From Yamagishiella unicocca (taxonomy: Eukaryota; Chlorophyta; Chlorophyceae; Chlamydomonadales; Volvocaceae): a DNA stretch of 64,000 nucleotides. Made by a program: the position numbers and the translations under genes. Of the stretch, positions 12,301 to 23,062 are shown piece by piece. The notes under the pieces are model-generated. The model was not told where the DNA came from, ran no database searches, and was given only the letters and a program-made list of their open reading frames with translations. Location: NCBI GenBank assembly GCA_003116995.1, contig BDSL01000117.1:186001-250000 (forward strand). Reading direction: 5' to 3'. The number at the start of each line of letters is the position of its first letter. The stretch's first letter is position 1.

Positions 12301-13934
12301 CTGCGGGCGAGCTGCCCAGCAGCCCGTGTCGGAGGCCCGGCACACCCAGCAATCAGGGATCGGTTGGTGATAGCGACAACACCACGCTTGAAGGTACAAC
12401 CTCGCCCCCGACGGGCTGCAGGCGGCAACTATCGCTGCAGCATGCGTTCGTGGGAAATGTATCACCTGGGGCCCGCCCGCTGACAGATAAGCTGCGCCTG
12501 AAGGAGGCGTTGCGGGTTCGCAGCAGTATCGTCTTGCCAGTCGGCGCCGCTGCGTCGGCAAACAGTTTTGAGCCGATGCAGCCTGGGCCCGCAGCAGCGG
12601 CCGACGATGGGCAGCAGAAGCAGTCGGCAACGTCGCCAAGCTCGGGCGCCAAGAAGGGTTGGGTGTTGCGCACGAGGGCCCTTGTGCAGGCAGCGAACCG
12701 CTCGGCGGGATCTGCTGATGGCGCAAACTCACCTGGGGCTGTCAGTGACGTCAGAGCTAGCAAGGCGGCGACGATACGCTCCGCAGCAGCTGGTGCCGCC
12801 GAAGATGATGCGAGCTCATCTTCGACGGCGGTGGCCAGATCGGCGAGCTACAGCGGCAGTAGTCGGCTACCTGCTGGCCAGGCAGGGGTGATGCTGCCGC
12901 CTGCCCTTCGGTCGCACGGCGCGGTTCATCAGCCCTGGCGGCCGACGAGGATGAGAATCCTAGTAGACCACAGGAGCACGGAAAATGCGGTTGTTGGTAG
13001 CGGCGGGAGTAGTAGTGGTGCCTTCCAGGCCGCCACCAGCCAGTCAGCAGCAACCGGCCGTGACGAGCTTCTCGAACAAACCCTAACCAGTTCTGAATAT
13101 TCTGAATCGTGGGCATTGCAAACTGCAGCCGCGGAGCGCACGAGTAAGCCGCAGCTTACGGTCGCGACCGCCCGGATTACTGCGTCCATGTCAAAAGGAC
13201 TGCACGACGCGACGACACAGCAGCCTACTGAGGCGGTGTGCCGTGTTGGCGACCATCCCGGTACCAAGGCCATTTCTGGTGATGCGCGGCAGGTTGGCAG
13301 CAGTGTACCGTTCGTGCCTTCTGTCCACAGTTCGATCCCAGCCGCTGGCCAGCAAGAACCAGCTGCCCTTTCCTTGGATGAGGAGGAGGTGCCAGGCGAC
13401 GGAAGGTCGCCACCGTGGGTCATCATGGACTCGGACACTGTGCCAGCAATTGGCCCTCCTGGTACACCGAACGGGCCTGAGAACGGAGAAGGCAATGAAG
13501 ACGCGGACACTGGTGGACCTGCCGGACGAGCAATGACTAACGTGGACGTACAGCAAGACGAACGGCCAGGCGTGCCTTGCAACGCCCCTGATTGCGCGCC
13601 ATTGGCGGAGGGTACACCGAGTCAGAGCTACGGCGACCAGGTGCAGGCAACAGCCAGCGCACATGCGCAGATGGAAATCTCGGAAAGCCCATTATTGGTT
13701 CTCCCGCGTAAAAAGGCTGATGTCAGCTCCCCAGCAGAACTAGAAGGGGTAGTGGCACGGGGGTATCCTTCCCCCCCGCCCGTTGTGAATGGAGTGCGCA
13801 AGCACTGCCTGCTCGCAGCACCTGGGCAGTTAGGATGGTGTCCGCTTCTCTTCAGCCACTTGCGGCTGATCCGGTTCAAGAAAAATCGTATCGTGGCTTG
13901 CCGCGTGCAGTTCGACTTGTCAGCAGATAGTTAG
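375..13934 (+). CDS. Solute-binding-domain receptor with two cyclase-homology domains, copy 1 (5' partial)
   Basis: Exons: 375-549, 1026-1071, 1379-1632, 3630-3797, 3999-4149, 4399-4490, 4848-4915, 5103-5289, 5901-6095, 6897-7017, 7285-8572, 9050-9386, 9692-9859, 10053-10111, 10328-10397, 10680-10745, 11572-11703, 12126-13934. All phases agree, giving 1,794 residues with no stop. Residues 1-380 resemble bacterial extracellular solute-binding proteins (SBP_bac_1; LPSHLYYRADIF then PPHTWDDVI). A membrane span lies near 390-420. The first cyclase domain begins VVLCVTDIQ-DSTTLWE and continues EGDSFILAF, keeping both metal Asps. It carries a low-complexity insertion (about 520-905) and resumes at GLRVRIGFHSG. 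A second cyclase-like domain spans about 1028-1192. A 600-residue Ser/Ala/Gly-rich tail follows. The Asn and Arg of the cyclase N-x3-R motif are replaced in both domains (VQLAKAV; CKGARGL). Ligand unknown; catalytic activity doubtful. Exons before 375 lie outside the window. Confidence 0.85.
1860..3260. repeat. Facing arrays of a degenerate ~21-bp repeat (foldback-like) inside an intron
   Basis: The 2-kb intron 1633-3629 of receptor copy 1 holds two arrays. On the left (about 1920-2170) diverged units read roughly CCGCCCAGACGNGTGCCATA. On the right (about 2920-3250) the units read as the reverse complement, roughly GCCTGGGCGGGTCTGGTATG. About 750 bp of unrelated sequence lies between. Opposed minisatellite arms suggest a foldback-type element, but no terminal duplication was identified. 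Confidence 0.55.
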
Positions 13935-14745
13935 ACATGCACCGAGGCATGCTCCGATCCCTCGCTTCCGCCCACGGTTAGTCGTTCGGGTGAAACTCCT
14001 GGATTGAATTATCCATGCTAAAACTGACGGATTATTTATGCCGCATCTTGTTGACTGGCGCAGGGGCCCATAGCAATACGATTGTTCATGTACATATTTT
14101 AGGCGAAAACGTACTCTGAGGAATTTTGCATATTGGTTTCACCATGCACCTGGCACATCTCGGACGGTGTTCCGCCAACCAATGCCCGGCTACCTGCGAG
14201 CAGGACCCATGCAGCGTTGCTGTCTAAGCGATGCGGCCTAACTTTGTTGGCCTGGCGCTAGCTAGCTTTGCAACTCCTACCACTCGCTTCGATGATTTGA
14301 ACGTATGCAATGTTCGTTGCGCATTAATTATTTGCTATTATCTTACCAAAATTTAGGTTATCGTAGATATTGGGCAGATTATTAGCGGCTGCAGAATATT
14401 TGTCGTGGGTTTGTCAGGGTATACTGGCGTCTGTGGCGTGCGACAGTCGCTAGTCGTACAAGCAGTTGTTTACGACCGTTGGAAGCCTCAAAAGGCGTCA
14501 TAGGCCTAGACGATCTAGCCAGGTCAGGTAATTCGTTTCATCAAATTGCAGGGCGCTGTAGTAGTCCAGCGCTTGCCAAGGGTTGAGTGGAGTCGTATGT
14601 GTGAGTGGAGCCGTGTCAAGGCGTGGAGGGGCGCTGTCTCACCACCTTAGGGCGCTAAAACTTCTATTACTTCGCAGAGGCTTGCCTTCCTGGTATATTA
14701 TTCGCTCCATGCTTCCCCGTTCATAGCCCGCCAAGCTTGGCCCGT
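13935..14745. other. Intergenic stretch after receptor copy 1
   Basis: No coding sequence or RNA gene is visible. It should hold the 3' UTR of receptor copy 1, but no TGTAA poly(A) signal was found on the + strand in it. The distal part directly borders the 3' end of the retrotransposon that follows. Confidence 0.5.
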
Positions 14746-14878
14746 ATACGATGATGTGTTACACGTGACTGGGGGTGTAGCCCAGGTGGTAACAGACTAA
14801 ACGAGCCGTGCGGCTCCTCGCCTCGCCAAACGTAAAACAGGCGTTTGTACACTCAGGTTCCTTAGACAAGAAAAATAA

Positions 14879-17279
14879 CTATCGCCCAAAGGGTTCGACA
14901 TTATTACGCGTAGCCCAAATCTGGTCCAATAGACTGGCCAACTTAACCTGGTCGAAAGTGTGCATGATAGATCTCATATCCCCAACGGGTAATTGCATGT
15001 CCACTCTTAGGTTGGCATACGCAGGGCAAACACACAGTACATGCTGCTCATCTTCAATAGCGCCACTGGAGCAAATCCGGCACAACCTCTGTTCCCTAGG
15101 CAACCCCTGAGCCCTGTTGGCCGCTATGGGCCAACAGCACATACGGAAGCGCATGAGACGTCGGTGCCGCTCAAAAGGCATGCAGGCCGACACGTGCGGC
15201 AGCCATGTGATGGGCGCACTACGCTCAAAGGGTAGTCCCATCCAATGCTTGTACTTCGACATATGGATGCCAGGCTGCTTCCCGTCTAAGGGGAAGGAGC
15301 ACGGCGTTGCATCTAGCCTACCATGACTCCAACCTTCCATCAGCTTCTCACGCAGAGCCCAAATAAGTATGCTCGCTGGCAGCGGTTTAGACACCAGCCA
15401 CGAAGCTTTCTCTCGCTCACTGAGGCCACTGGGCAAGCCGCTCCAAAGATCAACACCTAGTGCAGAGCAAAACCGTAGAAAGCCGGCGCCCCACCCACTA
15501 TCGGCCGGCACAAGTAGAGCATCACATAGCTCCTCCAACAAGGCGGCGTGGCAGTGTGTCCCCGGCTGCTCCACAATGCGGTTGAAAAAGCCTAAGATCA
15601 ACTTGAAAATGAAGTAATGCACAGGCAGCTGGGATAGCTCAGCAAACAGCAACCGGTGCGAGGGGCGTGAGGCTCCTGCAGCCTGCCTCATAAACGTAAT
15701 TTGCAGCCGAACGGCCGGATCCTTGAGGGTGGCTTCAAAAAGGCCATTAGCAAGGTTATTACTATCCCGGCGGCGGCTGCCTACCGGACCACCGTCCATA
15801 GCCTCCACTAAAGCATCAGGGCCCCACACCTCACACCCGTAGGTAAGGATAGACCTCACTCGAGCTTGAAAAGTGCGCATTCTGACGTCCGGGGCCCGAA
15901 TTTTACGCCTGTCCAGCTTAGCTGCTAAGCTAAACATAGCTGCGCGCGCGGAGTCAAGTAGTGCATGTCGACACGTAGCAAACGGCAAACCGGGGCCGTA
16001 TACGAGCCCCAGGTACTTCGCCTTATCAACAGCAGGAATGCTCTCACCCTTAAGCCGCAACCGCTCACACTGGGCAGCCACCCGTGCCGCCTTGATTTCG
16101 CTGTGCGCAAACACCATTCGCTCACATTTTTTGACATTCGCACGCATCCCGAAAGCATCACAGAGAAAATCGACGTAACGGAGCAGCTCACCCATACGCG
16201 CACACGACGTGGCCAGAAGGCTAATATCGTCCGCGTAGAACAGCAGCGAAACAGGAACACCCCCAGCCGCGGGGCAGCATTCGGGTGTGAGGAATGGTCG
16301 CCCTCATCCTGCGCATCAATGTAATCGCCCAAAGCTTCCATAAAAAGTCCGAAGAGCTCCGTACTCAGCGGATCGCCCTGCTTGACGCCCTGCTCGGAGG
16401 TGAAAGTGTCACCAAGCGCCCCATCGACCTTCACCCGCATCGTGACCTTCTCGTACGCTTTCTTTATTGCCTCAAGTAAATGGCCTTGAACACCTCGCTC
16501 CTCTAGACGCACCCATAGCACCTCCCTGGGTACTTTGTCGAAAGCCTTCTCAAAATCAATCTGCACAATAATAAGGGGAGGTGCACCTGGCCGCTTGTGA
16601 CGATCAGTAAGCACCCTTTTCACAAACAGGTGATGAACCGTACCGTACTTCGAGCGAAAACCTGCTTGACCACGGTGGCGCAGCCCTAACTCCTGTCCCG
16701 CCTTGATCAGCCGCTGCAACAACACTGCGGCATACAGCTTAGCTAGCGCGCCGCCAACAGCAATACCCCGATAATTGCCAGGCTCCCGGGGGTCGCCCTT
16801 CTTGAACACAGGCGTAACGAGAGTAGTAGTGAATTGCTCAGGGAAGTCCCCCGTGCAAAAAATGTGTTGTAGCAAAACCAGCAAGGTGGGAGCCAGACGA
16901 TTCAGCTCGGCCTGCCCCGGCCTATCACCCTCCTGCCTCAGCCTGCGCGCGTACTTGTAGCACTCAGCGGGTACAGACTCCCTGCCTGGTGACTTCCCAT
17001 TGGGCAGCCGCCGGATGGCACGAGCGGCTCGTTCAGAATGCCGGCCGCTTTCTCACGCCTATGCCTCACCACACCCAGGTCCACCCATGCAGCGTTCGGG
17101 TCACGCACGCGGGTATTGATAAACGCAAGAGCGCTATTCACTTCCGTGATGTTGTGCCCTCCCGCTCCCGCATTTAGCAGGCAGGAAAAGTGCTTCGTCC
17201 ACACGCTCACATCGCTTATCACACAGGCGTTGTGTGGATCAATTGCCGTTTTGCAGTGATGTGCTCTGAGCGGAACCAA
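14879..17279 (-). pseudogene. Reverse transcriptase of the LINE-like element, frameshifted
   Basis: This encodes a LINE reverse transcriptase in three pieces. The N-terminal piece (about 17030-17279) shifts frame near 17030. The middle piece (about 16260-17030) has the fingers (FKKGDPREPGNYRGIAV), motif A (IDFEKAFDKV) and motif B (EQGVKQGDPLS). A one-base slip in the G/C run near 16258-16263 then moves the catalytic FYADDI into the third piece (14879-16255). That piece ends in a C-x2-C-x9-H-x4-C zinc motif typical of LINE C termini and stops at 14879. Two frameshifts make this copy inactive unless they are sequencing errors; homopolymer slips are the alternative explanation. Confidence 0.8.
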
Positions 17280-17310
17280 TCGTTTACCGCGGAACAGTTT
17301 TGGGGTTTAT

Positions 17311-17485
17311 GATGATGATGTGTTACACGTGACTGGGGGTGTAGCCCAGGTGGTAACAGACTAAACGAGCCGTGCGGCTCCTCGCCTCGCCAAACGTAAA
17401 ACAGGCGTTTGTACACTCAGGTTCCTTAGACAAGAAAAATAACTATCGCCCAAAGGGTTCAACATTATTACGCGTAGCCCAGATC
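17311..17485 (-). mobile_element. Nested 5'-truncated copy of the same LINE with 10-bp target-site duplication
   Basis: These 175 bp repeat the 3' end of the element at 14746-14933, including the last ~18 codons of its ORF and a (CAT)n tail. TGGGGTTTAT flanks it exactly at 17301-17310 and 17486-17495. The sequences on both sides belong to the host LINE, so a young short copy inserted into an older member of the family. Confidence 0.85.
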
Positions 17486-17639
17486 TGGGGTTTATGGTTT
17501 ACCGGCCATGTCGCTGCTGCAGCCCTTGTGGCTGCGGCAGCCCGCATCGTTACCGCCTCCGCATGCCAAGAGCGCCAACTAATTCGCCGGCCCTGGTCGC
17601 AGCATGCCCAATCAGTGCCGCCACCAGCGTTGGCAGGCT

Positions 17640-17780
17640 CCTGCAGCTTACCCTTCAGTCGGCCTGCAGCGGCCTTTGTTCCGGTGCACGTAGGTCTCCG
17701 TCTTTCTCAGTGTCAGGCGATGTGCCCGATGGTTCTACCTCTTGGTCTGGAACCCACTGTAACCGTTACAACAACTGATA
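17640..17780 (+). mobile_element. 3'-end fragment of a second LINE family, plus orientation
   Basis: The sequence TGTCAGGCGATG(T/C)GCCCGATGG followed by a segment ending in CCCACTGTAACCGTTACAAC recurs at 20810-20880 and, inverted, at 21377-21450. It marks the 3' terminus of a LINE family with a (CAA)n tail. Here only the last ~140 bp are present. Confidence 0.65.
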
Positions 17781-17789
17781 TGATTACCT

Positions 17790-18810
17790 TTCCCATTACC
17801 TTTCCTCAGCTATGAAACGTGCAGGAATAAGAATAGGAAAGAGACAGAAACCGACGTGTACCGGGACAAAGGCAAACCATCACAACACCAGACGACGATT
17901 ACAACAACAACCAGACGACAGTCCGGAGGAAAAACAGCAGCAACCAGCAGCCCAGGGGGAATTTGCGCTATAGGCTCCCCTACCAGGAACCGGCCATCAA
18001 CCAACCTACCAGACCAGCAACCGACGAACCAGTGGAGCGCCACAACGATGCAAGCAGCGGAACCGCCCGCCTCTCGTCCCAAAAAGCACGAACCCCAAGC
18101 AGGGCACAACCCGCAGACACGGAAAGCAAGAAGCACGGGAAACCTCAGCCCCAAAACAACCCGGACCGATCACGAATCCACCAGCACATCCGCCGGTCTT
18201 CCACACACAAGGCGACCGGCAACTACCCGCTAAAAAAGATGCCAAGGTCCCACTGCAGCCCAACCATTCCGGGGAGGCCCCGACGCAGCAAACCCCCGCA
18301 GAAGGGCCTAAAACTCCACCACCCCACGGCGGATGGCACGATCCAGGAGATCACTTCCCGGAGCAACAGGAGGGCCACCAGCCCCCGCTTTCTTCAAGGC
18401 CGGAGCCATGAACCGGCGTCCCACTTCCATGGCAGTAATAGCCGCCAGGACTACCACATCCCGACACAGGGCTGCACCACGGGGGGCGCCTGTGCCAACC
18501 AGACTTGCGCCCGTGTCACCCCTGCACCAATCCGGGCCTCTAGTTGGTCAATGACAGCTTGAGCCACCGGGCAGAACCAAAAGTGGTGTAGGCGGGTGGT
18601 ACCCGCCCCTGGACGCTCTCCAGCCGGCACATCGCGTCCACAGGGGGCTGCTGCTACCGTCCGCATATGAGAGTTGCCGAGCAGGGGGATCCCATCCACA
18701 GCCAACCGCCACCACCCCTCCTTATAGGCAGGCTCCCACTTCATGCCGGACCAGAGCCGCCGAAACACTTGCTGCAGGGCATTCAAGGCCGCTGGCAGGA
18801 CTTCTTGTTT
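17790..18810 (-). mobile_element. Second LINE family, minus-strand copy with C-terminal ORF remnant
   Basis: Read on the minus strand, 18810 down to about 18460 encodes VLPAALNALQQVFRRLWSGM and then HHFWFCPVAQAV. This matches the plus-strand copy at 19850-20100. The frame breaks after about 18455. The rest matches the 3' UTR of that copy until about 17870, where it diverges. It faces the fragment at 17640-17780 tail to tail. Confidence 0.65.
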
Positions 18811-19618
18811 TCTCGTCCCCGGGTGGGCGCACATGTCCTGCTGGGAGCTTGTAGTTTCTGGGATGAGCGGCGGGCAGTTGTTCTGGTTGTTTCGCTCGTG
18901 GCGGCGCTCCACTGGTTGTCCGGTTGCTGGCCTGCTAGGTTGTTGTAACGGTTATTCGTGTAGTGTTATTCGTTACAGGTGGGCTACATACCTGAAAAGT
19001 TAGAACAAATTGGGCCATCGCCTGACGAACTATCGAGCGCATCGCCTGACAGAAAGAAAGCAAGGAAAACCGACGGCTCCGCAAGACAAATCATTCAGGC
19101 GCCTCACAACCCAGAGCCCAGCAGAGGGAACAATCATACGCACTACAGCAATAATAAGCACTACACAGGAGGAGGTTGCGCTGATGGCTCCCCTGCACGT
19201 GGCCGCATGCATCCCAAGCAGACCTCGGAAAGACGGCAGACGGCAGCAACGCGTGCGACCGGACGGACGACCCTCCCCCCAAAATCCCAGAAGCGGCCCA
19301 CACCCGGAACGGGGCCGGCGCCCATACGGAGATGGGAAGAATCAACGGTAATGAATGCCACCGAACAGTTGAGGTCGACCTCGCCTGCAGCCTCTGGGAA
19401 AACAAAGTTCTGCGACACGCCCGATCGGCGAAGTCCCGGCGCAGCCTTCGTCTGCAGTACGGTAATCGCTTCAGTATGTAACGCCATATATCTTTGCAGG
19501 ACTTGCGTAGGCAGGCATGGCTGCGAGATGCACCAGCGACAACAACAACAGGTCTGGAGCCCACTGTAACGATTACAACAACAACAACAAGGGGACTGTA
19601 ACCGCCGTTACAACAACA
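18811..19618. mobile_element. Mosaic of short LINE fragments
   Basis: Positions 18850-18950 resemble the 3' UTR of the plus-strand copy (compare 20560-20660) and end in TTGTTGTAACGGTTA. Positions 18980-19060 read, on the minus strand, as a diverged 3' end (TCAGGCGATGCGC). Another 3' end in plus orientation (GGTCTGGAGCCCACTGTAACG) lies at about 19552-19590. No intact ORF is supported. Confidence 0.45.
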
Positions 19619-20885
19619 AGGGTATACCCCACGCTCCCAGGGTATACCCCACGCTCTACCTGGGATAGAGGAAGTGGGGTCCATGCTCACCGCACGGTTG
19701 GGGTGGCGGTTGGGCGGGGGGGAGCCGCTGGCGCTGCGGGATATGACTGTTCGGGTTGGGACGGCTGTGCAATTGGTCGAGTTCGCGGACGCCCGGCGGG
19801 CCGCGCATGAGACATTTGTGCGCGAAGCGCTTGGGGGGACCGGGCCTGTCCTGCCAGCGGCCCTGAATGCCTTGCAGCAAGTGTTCCGGCGGCTCTGGTC
19901 TGGCATGAAGTGGGAGCCGGCCTATAAGGAGGGATGGTGGCGGTTGGCTGTGGATGGGATCCCCCTCCTCGGGAACTCTCATATGCGGACGGCAGCAGCA
20001 GCCCCTTGTGGGTGCGGTGTGCCGGCTGGAGAGTCTTCAGGGGCGGGTACCCCCCGCTTACACCACTTTTGGTTCTGCCCGGTGGCTCAAGCAGTGACTG
20101 CCCAACTCGAGACCCAGCTCGGTGCAGGGGTGACACGGGCGCAAGTTTGGTTGGTGCAAGCACCTATCGGGGTACAGTCCTGCGTCTGGGATGTCGTAGT
20201 CCTGGCGGCTATTACTGCCATGGAGGTGGGGCGCCGTTTTATGGCCGCGGCCTTGAAAAGGGCGGGGGCTGGTGGTCCCCCTCTTACTCCGGGTAGTGGT
20301 CTTCTGGATCGCGCCGTTCGCCGTGGGGTGGTGGAGTTTTGGGCCCTTCTGAGGGGCTTTGCTGCGCTGGGGCTTCCCCAGAAAGGCTGGGATGCAGTGG
20401 GGCCTCGGCATCCTTTCTTGCGGGTGGTCGCCAATCGCCTTGTGTGCGGGGGACCGGCTGAGGTACTGGTGGATTCCTGATCGGCTCGGGTTGTCTTGGG
20501 GAGCGGGGTTTCCCGTGCTTCATACTTTCTGGCTATATAAGCGTGTTGAGCCCTGCTAGGGGTCCGTGCCTTATGGGATGAGAGGTGGCGGGTTCCGATG
20601 TTTGCATCGTTGCGGCGCTTCACTGGTTCGTCGGGTACTGGGCTGTTAGGTTGGTTGGCGGCCAGTTCCTGATAGGGGAGCCTCTAGTGCAAATTCCCCC
20701 TGGGGTGCTGGCTGCTGCTCTGTATGCCTACGGCCTGTCAACTTGGTGTTCTGGTGGTTTGCCTTTGTTTCGGTGCATGTCGGTATTTTTTTCCTCCGTC
20801 TTGTTCAGTGTCAGGCGATGCGCCCGATGGTTCTACCTATTGGTCTGGAACCCACTGTAACCGTTACAACAACAACAAGGGGTGT
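19619..20885 (+). mobile_element. Second LINE family, longest copy (C-terminal ORF and 3' UTR)
   Basis: An open frame from about 19674 to 20480 encodes the C-terminal end of a LINE polyprotein. It has a cysteine/histidine-rich motif (PCGCGVPAGE then HHFWFCPVAQAV, about residues 100-140 of the frame) like the terminal zinc fingers of LINE ORF2, followed by a helical tail ending EVLVDS. The reverse-transcriptase core is absent, so the copy is 5' truncated. A 400-bp 3' UTR ends in CCGTTACAACAACAACAA. A 21-bp direct repeat (GGTATACCCCACGCTC...) sits at the left edge, 19619-19665. Confidence 0.65.
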
Positions 20886-21229
20886 TGGCTTCCGCGAGGC
20901 CGGAAAAAGGGCGGGGCCCCTTTGCATCCGTACGGGCCGGTTGCTTGCGTAGAGCACGAGTGATCACTGTGGGCCGGTTGCTTAACCGCGTGTGTGACAA
21001 CAGCAGGGCTGCTTCACCACGCAAGGATAGAAACCACCTTGACAGAAGTGTAAGAGGAAGCCGACATTAATTGCATGCATGCGCCAATTCCGGGTGCATG
21101 CCGCATGGTTAGTACGGCGAAGCGCCAACCGACATGCCCTTGTCGTGGAAGACCAGAGCGTTGCTTAGCAAACCAACGTGCGGGTTACATGGAAATCATC
21201 TGCGAGGTGCCTGCTGATGACAGAGCTGA

Positions 21230-21900
21230 GGGTCCCACGGTAGACAACACCATAATCGTCGTTGCCGGGCCTCCTTGCAAATGATATAAGCCGGGGAATC
21301 GTTGGGAACACGGGTGTTACTGGTGGAAACACGGTGCATATTATGACCATGTTTAGGCCGCGTTCCCGCCCTTGCGTTGTAACGGTTACAGTGGGTTCCA
21401 GACCAAGAGGTAGAACCATCGGGCGCATCGCCTGACACTGAACAAGACGGAGGAAACAAATACCGACATGCACCGAAACAAAGGCAAACCACCAGAACAC
21501 CAAGTTGACAGGCCGTAGGCATACAGAGCAGCAGCCAGCACCCCAGGGGGAATTTGCACTAGAGGCCCTTGCGATTGGTCCGGACACAACGAATAGTCCT
21601 TATACGTCATATAGAGGGTACCGGGCATCCATGCGGGTGATATGAGCGGGGGAATTGTTGGGAACACGGGGGCTATTGGTGGGAAGATGGTGTGTGTCAT
21701 GACCGTGTTCCCACCCTTGCGAGTGGTCCGGACACATCGAGCTTTTATCCGTCATACTAAGGGTACCGCAGGCCTGGTGTGATTTTGAGCAGTATTCTGT
21801 GGAGACGTAAGGCGGGAACACGGGAACACGGCCATGACCGGCTAGCCGGTCATTCTTGGGAACACGGGAACACGGTCATTACCGGGTAGCCGGTCGAGTT
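21230..21900. repeat. Diverged ~147-bp tandem repeat rich in GGGAACACGG
   Basis: Units beginning CCTTGCG(A)NTGGTCCGGACAC and containing TTGGGAACACGGG and ACCGTGTTCCC recur at about 21568 and 21715; an older unit lies at 21234-21376. The right end degenerates into GGGAACACGG/GCCGGTCA repeats to about 21900. No coding potential. Confidence 0.7.
21377..21564 (-). mobile_element. 188-bp LINE fragment with 9-bp target-site duplication
   Basis: The segment is the reverse complement of the 3' end of the second LINE family (compare 20683-20870). GCCCTTGCG occurs exactly at both borders, 21368-21376 and 21565-21573. It splits one unit of the surrounding tandem repeat, so it is a simple 5'-truncated insertion. 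Confidence 0.85.
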
Positions 21901-22868
21901 GCTTACTGAACGCCGACCATACGCAACCGTCTTCGCGTCCCCGCCCAGAGTTACAAAACCGGGCGAATTATGAAGGCAAGAAAAGGGAAAGTACGCAAAT
22001 GGCTGGTAAATAATAGGCACTGCTTAGTTGATTGCTTCTGGGCTACACTGGAACAGCTGCTGGCATGCATGGGCCGAGATTCAGCCCCAGCGAGGGCAAA
22101 TGAAAGGTGGCTGCTTGGCGAATAAGCATTTGCAACCTTCTACCGGAACCTTGAAATCGTCCATTCCCGCACGACAACCACAGTTGTACTCCTCGTATCA
22201 ATTCACTGCGCGAGCAGTATGCCAATTATTTATGGTCAGGCAGATATCACGCACATATACCGGTACTCGACGAAGAAGGCTTCATTTTATCCCCACAATG
22301 GTGTTTTTACGTAACCAGCCGATACCCACATGACGGTCCACGGCAACGGATAAACACCGTAGTAACATTGACCTTAGCATGATAAGTTAAAGATGAACAT
22401 GTTGAACGGCATAGGTGCGGCTTATTTTCGTCGTCGGGCGTCCTCCTCGTACGGCAACACCTCCGAATTGCCCACAGATACAGGTCATCACTGAACGTCC
22501 GACCGACATCACCTATAAAGCACTATCACAAATTACTTTGTTTCCGCTGCGCTAGAACTACCCGCCGCCTAAGCACCACTTCAAGCGTTAGCCAAATATG
22601 TTCGTTTCTACTTTGTTGCACGTTGAGCTGCTCGGCGTGCTCTAGTCTAATGAATTGTTGTGGCTTGGAAGGCTGGCGTTATCGTTTGCGCTCCAGAAGA
22701 GCAACAAATTGAAAAGGAGGCCCAAGGTCAGTCAGGGTCAGTGTGCAGCACCTTTTCCTCTCCTTTATGTTCAATAGTGAACTTCGATACCTTCAATCTC
22801 TTCGCGCAGGGAGCCTACCTCCTGTACTTCAGTTTGTGATTGGCGCCAGTGGCCGCCGTACGCGTAAT
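21901..22868. other. Intergenic region upstream of receptor copy 2
   Basis: No gene, RNA or clear repeat was recognised. It may include the promoter of receptor copy 2 if that gene starts at 22869. Confidence 0.4.
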
Positions 22869-23062
22869 ATGATATCTGCACCTTATGTAAAGCTGCGAGC
22901 GGCCTTACAATTGGTGCTTCTGTTGGCGCTGTCCGTTTTACGAGGAATGTCGACTTTCATAAGAGCAGCATCAGTTGCAAGTACCGTAGCAAGCGGCAAC
23001 CAAGACGTCACCGATCGTATTTGCACGCCTGATTTTGACGTGCTCCCAGAAATTCGTAGATG
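22869..23062 (+). CDS. Possible first exon (signal peptide) of receptor copy 2
   Basis: An ATG at 22869 opens a frame starting MISAPYVKLRAALQLVLLLA, a basic then hydrophobic stretch like a signal peptide, and ending DFDVLPEIRR before a GTGAGC donor at 23063. An extracellular ligand domain needs such a leader. The exon ends in phase 2 while the next recognised exon (25800) is in phase 0. At least one exon in between is therefore missing from the model, or this exon is not part of the gene. No start is otherwise visible for copy 2. Confidence 0.3.

Larger units (their letters stand above)
14746..17640 (-). mobile_element. Non-LTR retrotransposon (LINE-like), 5' truncated
   Basis: The element runs on the minus strand with its 3' end near 14746, where it ends in short ATC/CAT repeats instead of poly(A). 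Reverse-transcriptase coding fills most of it and can be followed back to about 17640, past a nested younger copy at 17311-17485. No endonuclease domain is visible, so the 5' part is missing. The last ~180 bp are nearly identical to the nested copy, showing they are the same family. Confidence 0.8.

Noticed and set aside
14765..14905. tRNA-like box A (TGTAGCCCAGGTGGTAA) and box B-like GGTTCGACATT
   Set aside because: The boxes are over 100 bp apart and no cloverleaf forms. The sequence recurs in the nested LINE copy, so it belongs to that element.
19656..20623. Minus-strand frames opposite the LINE ORF at 19674-20480
   Set aside because: They are shadows: the plus frame has the HHFWFCPVAQ zinc motif shared with another copy in the opposite orientation.
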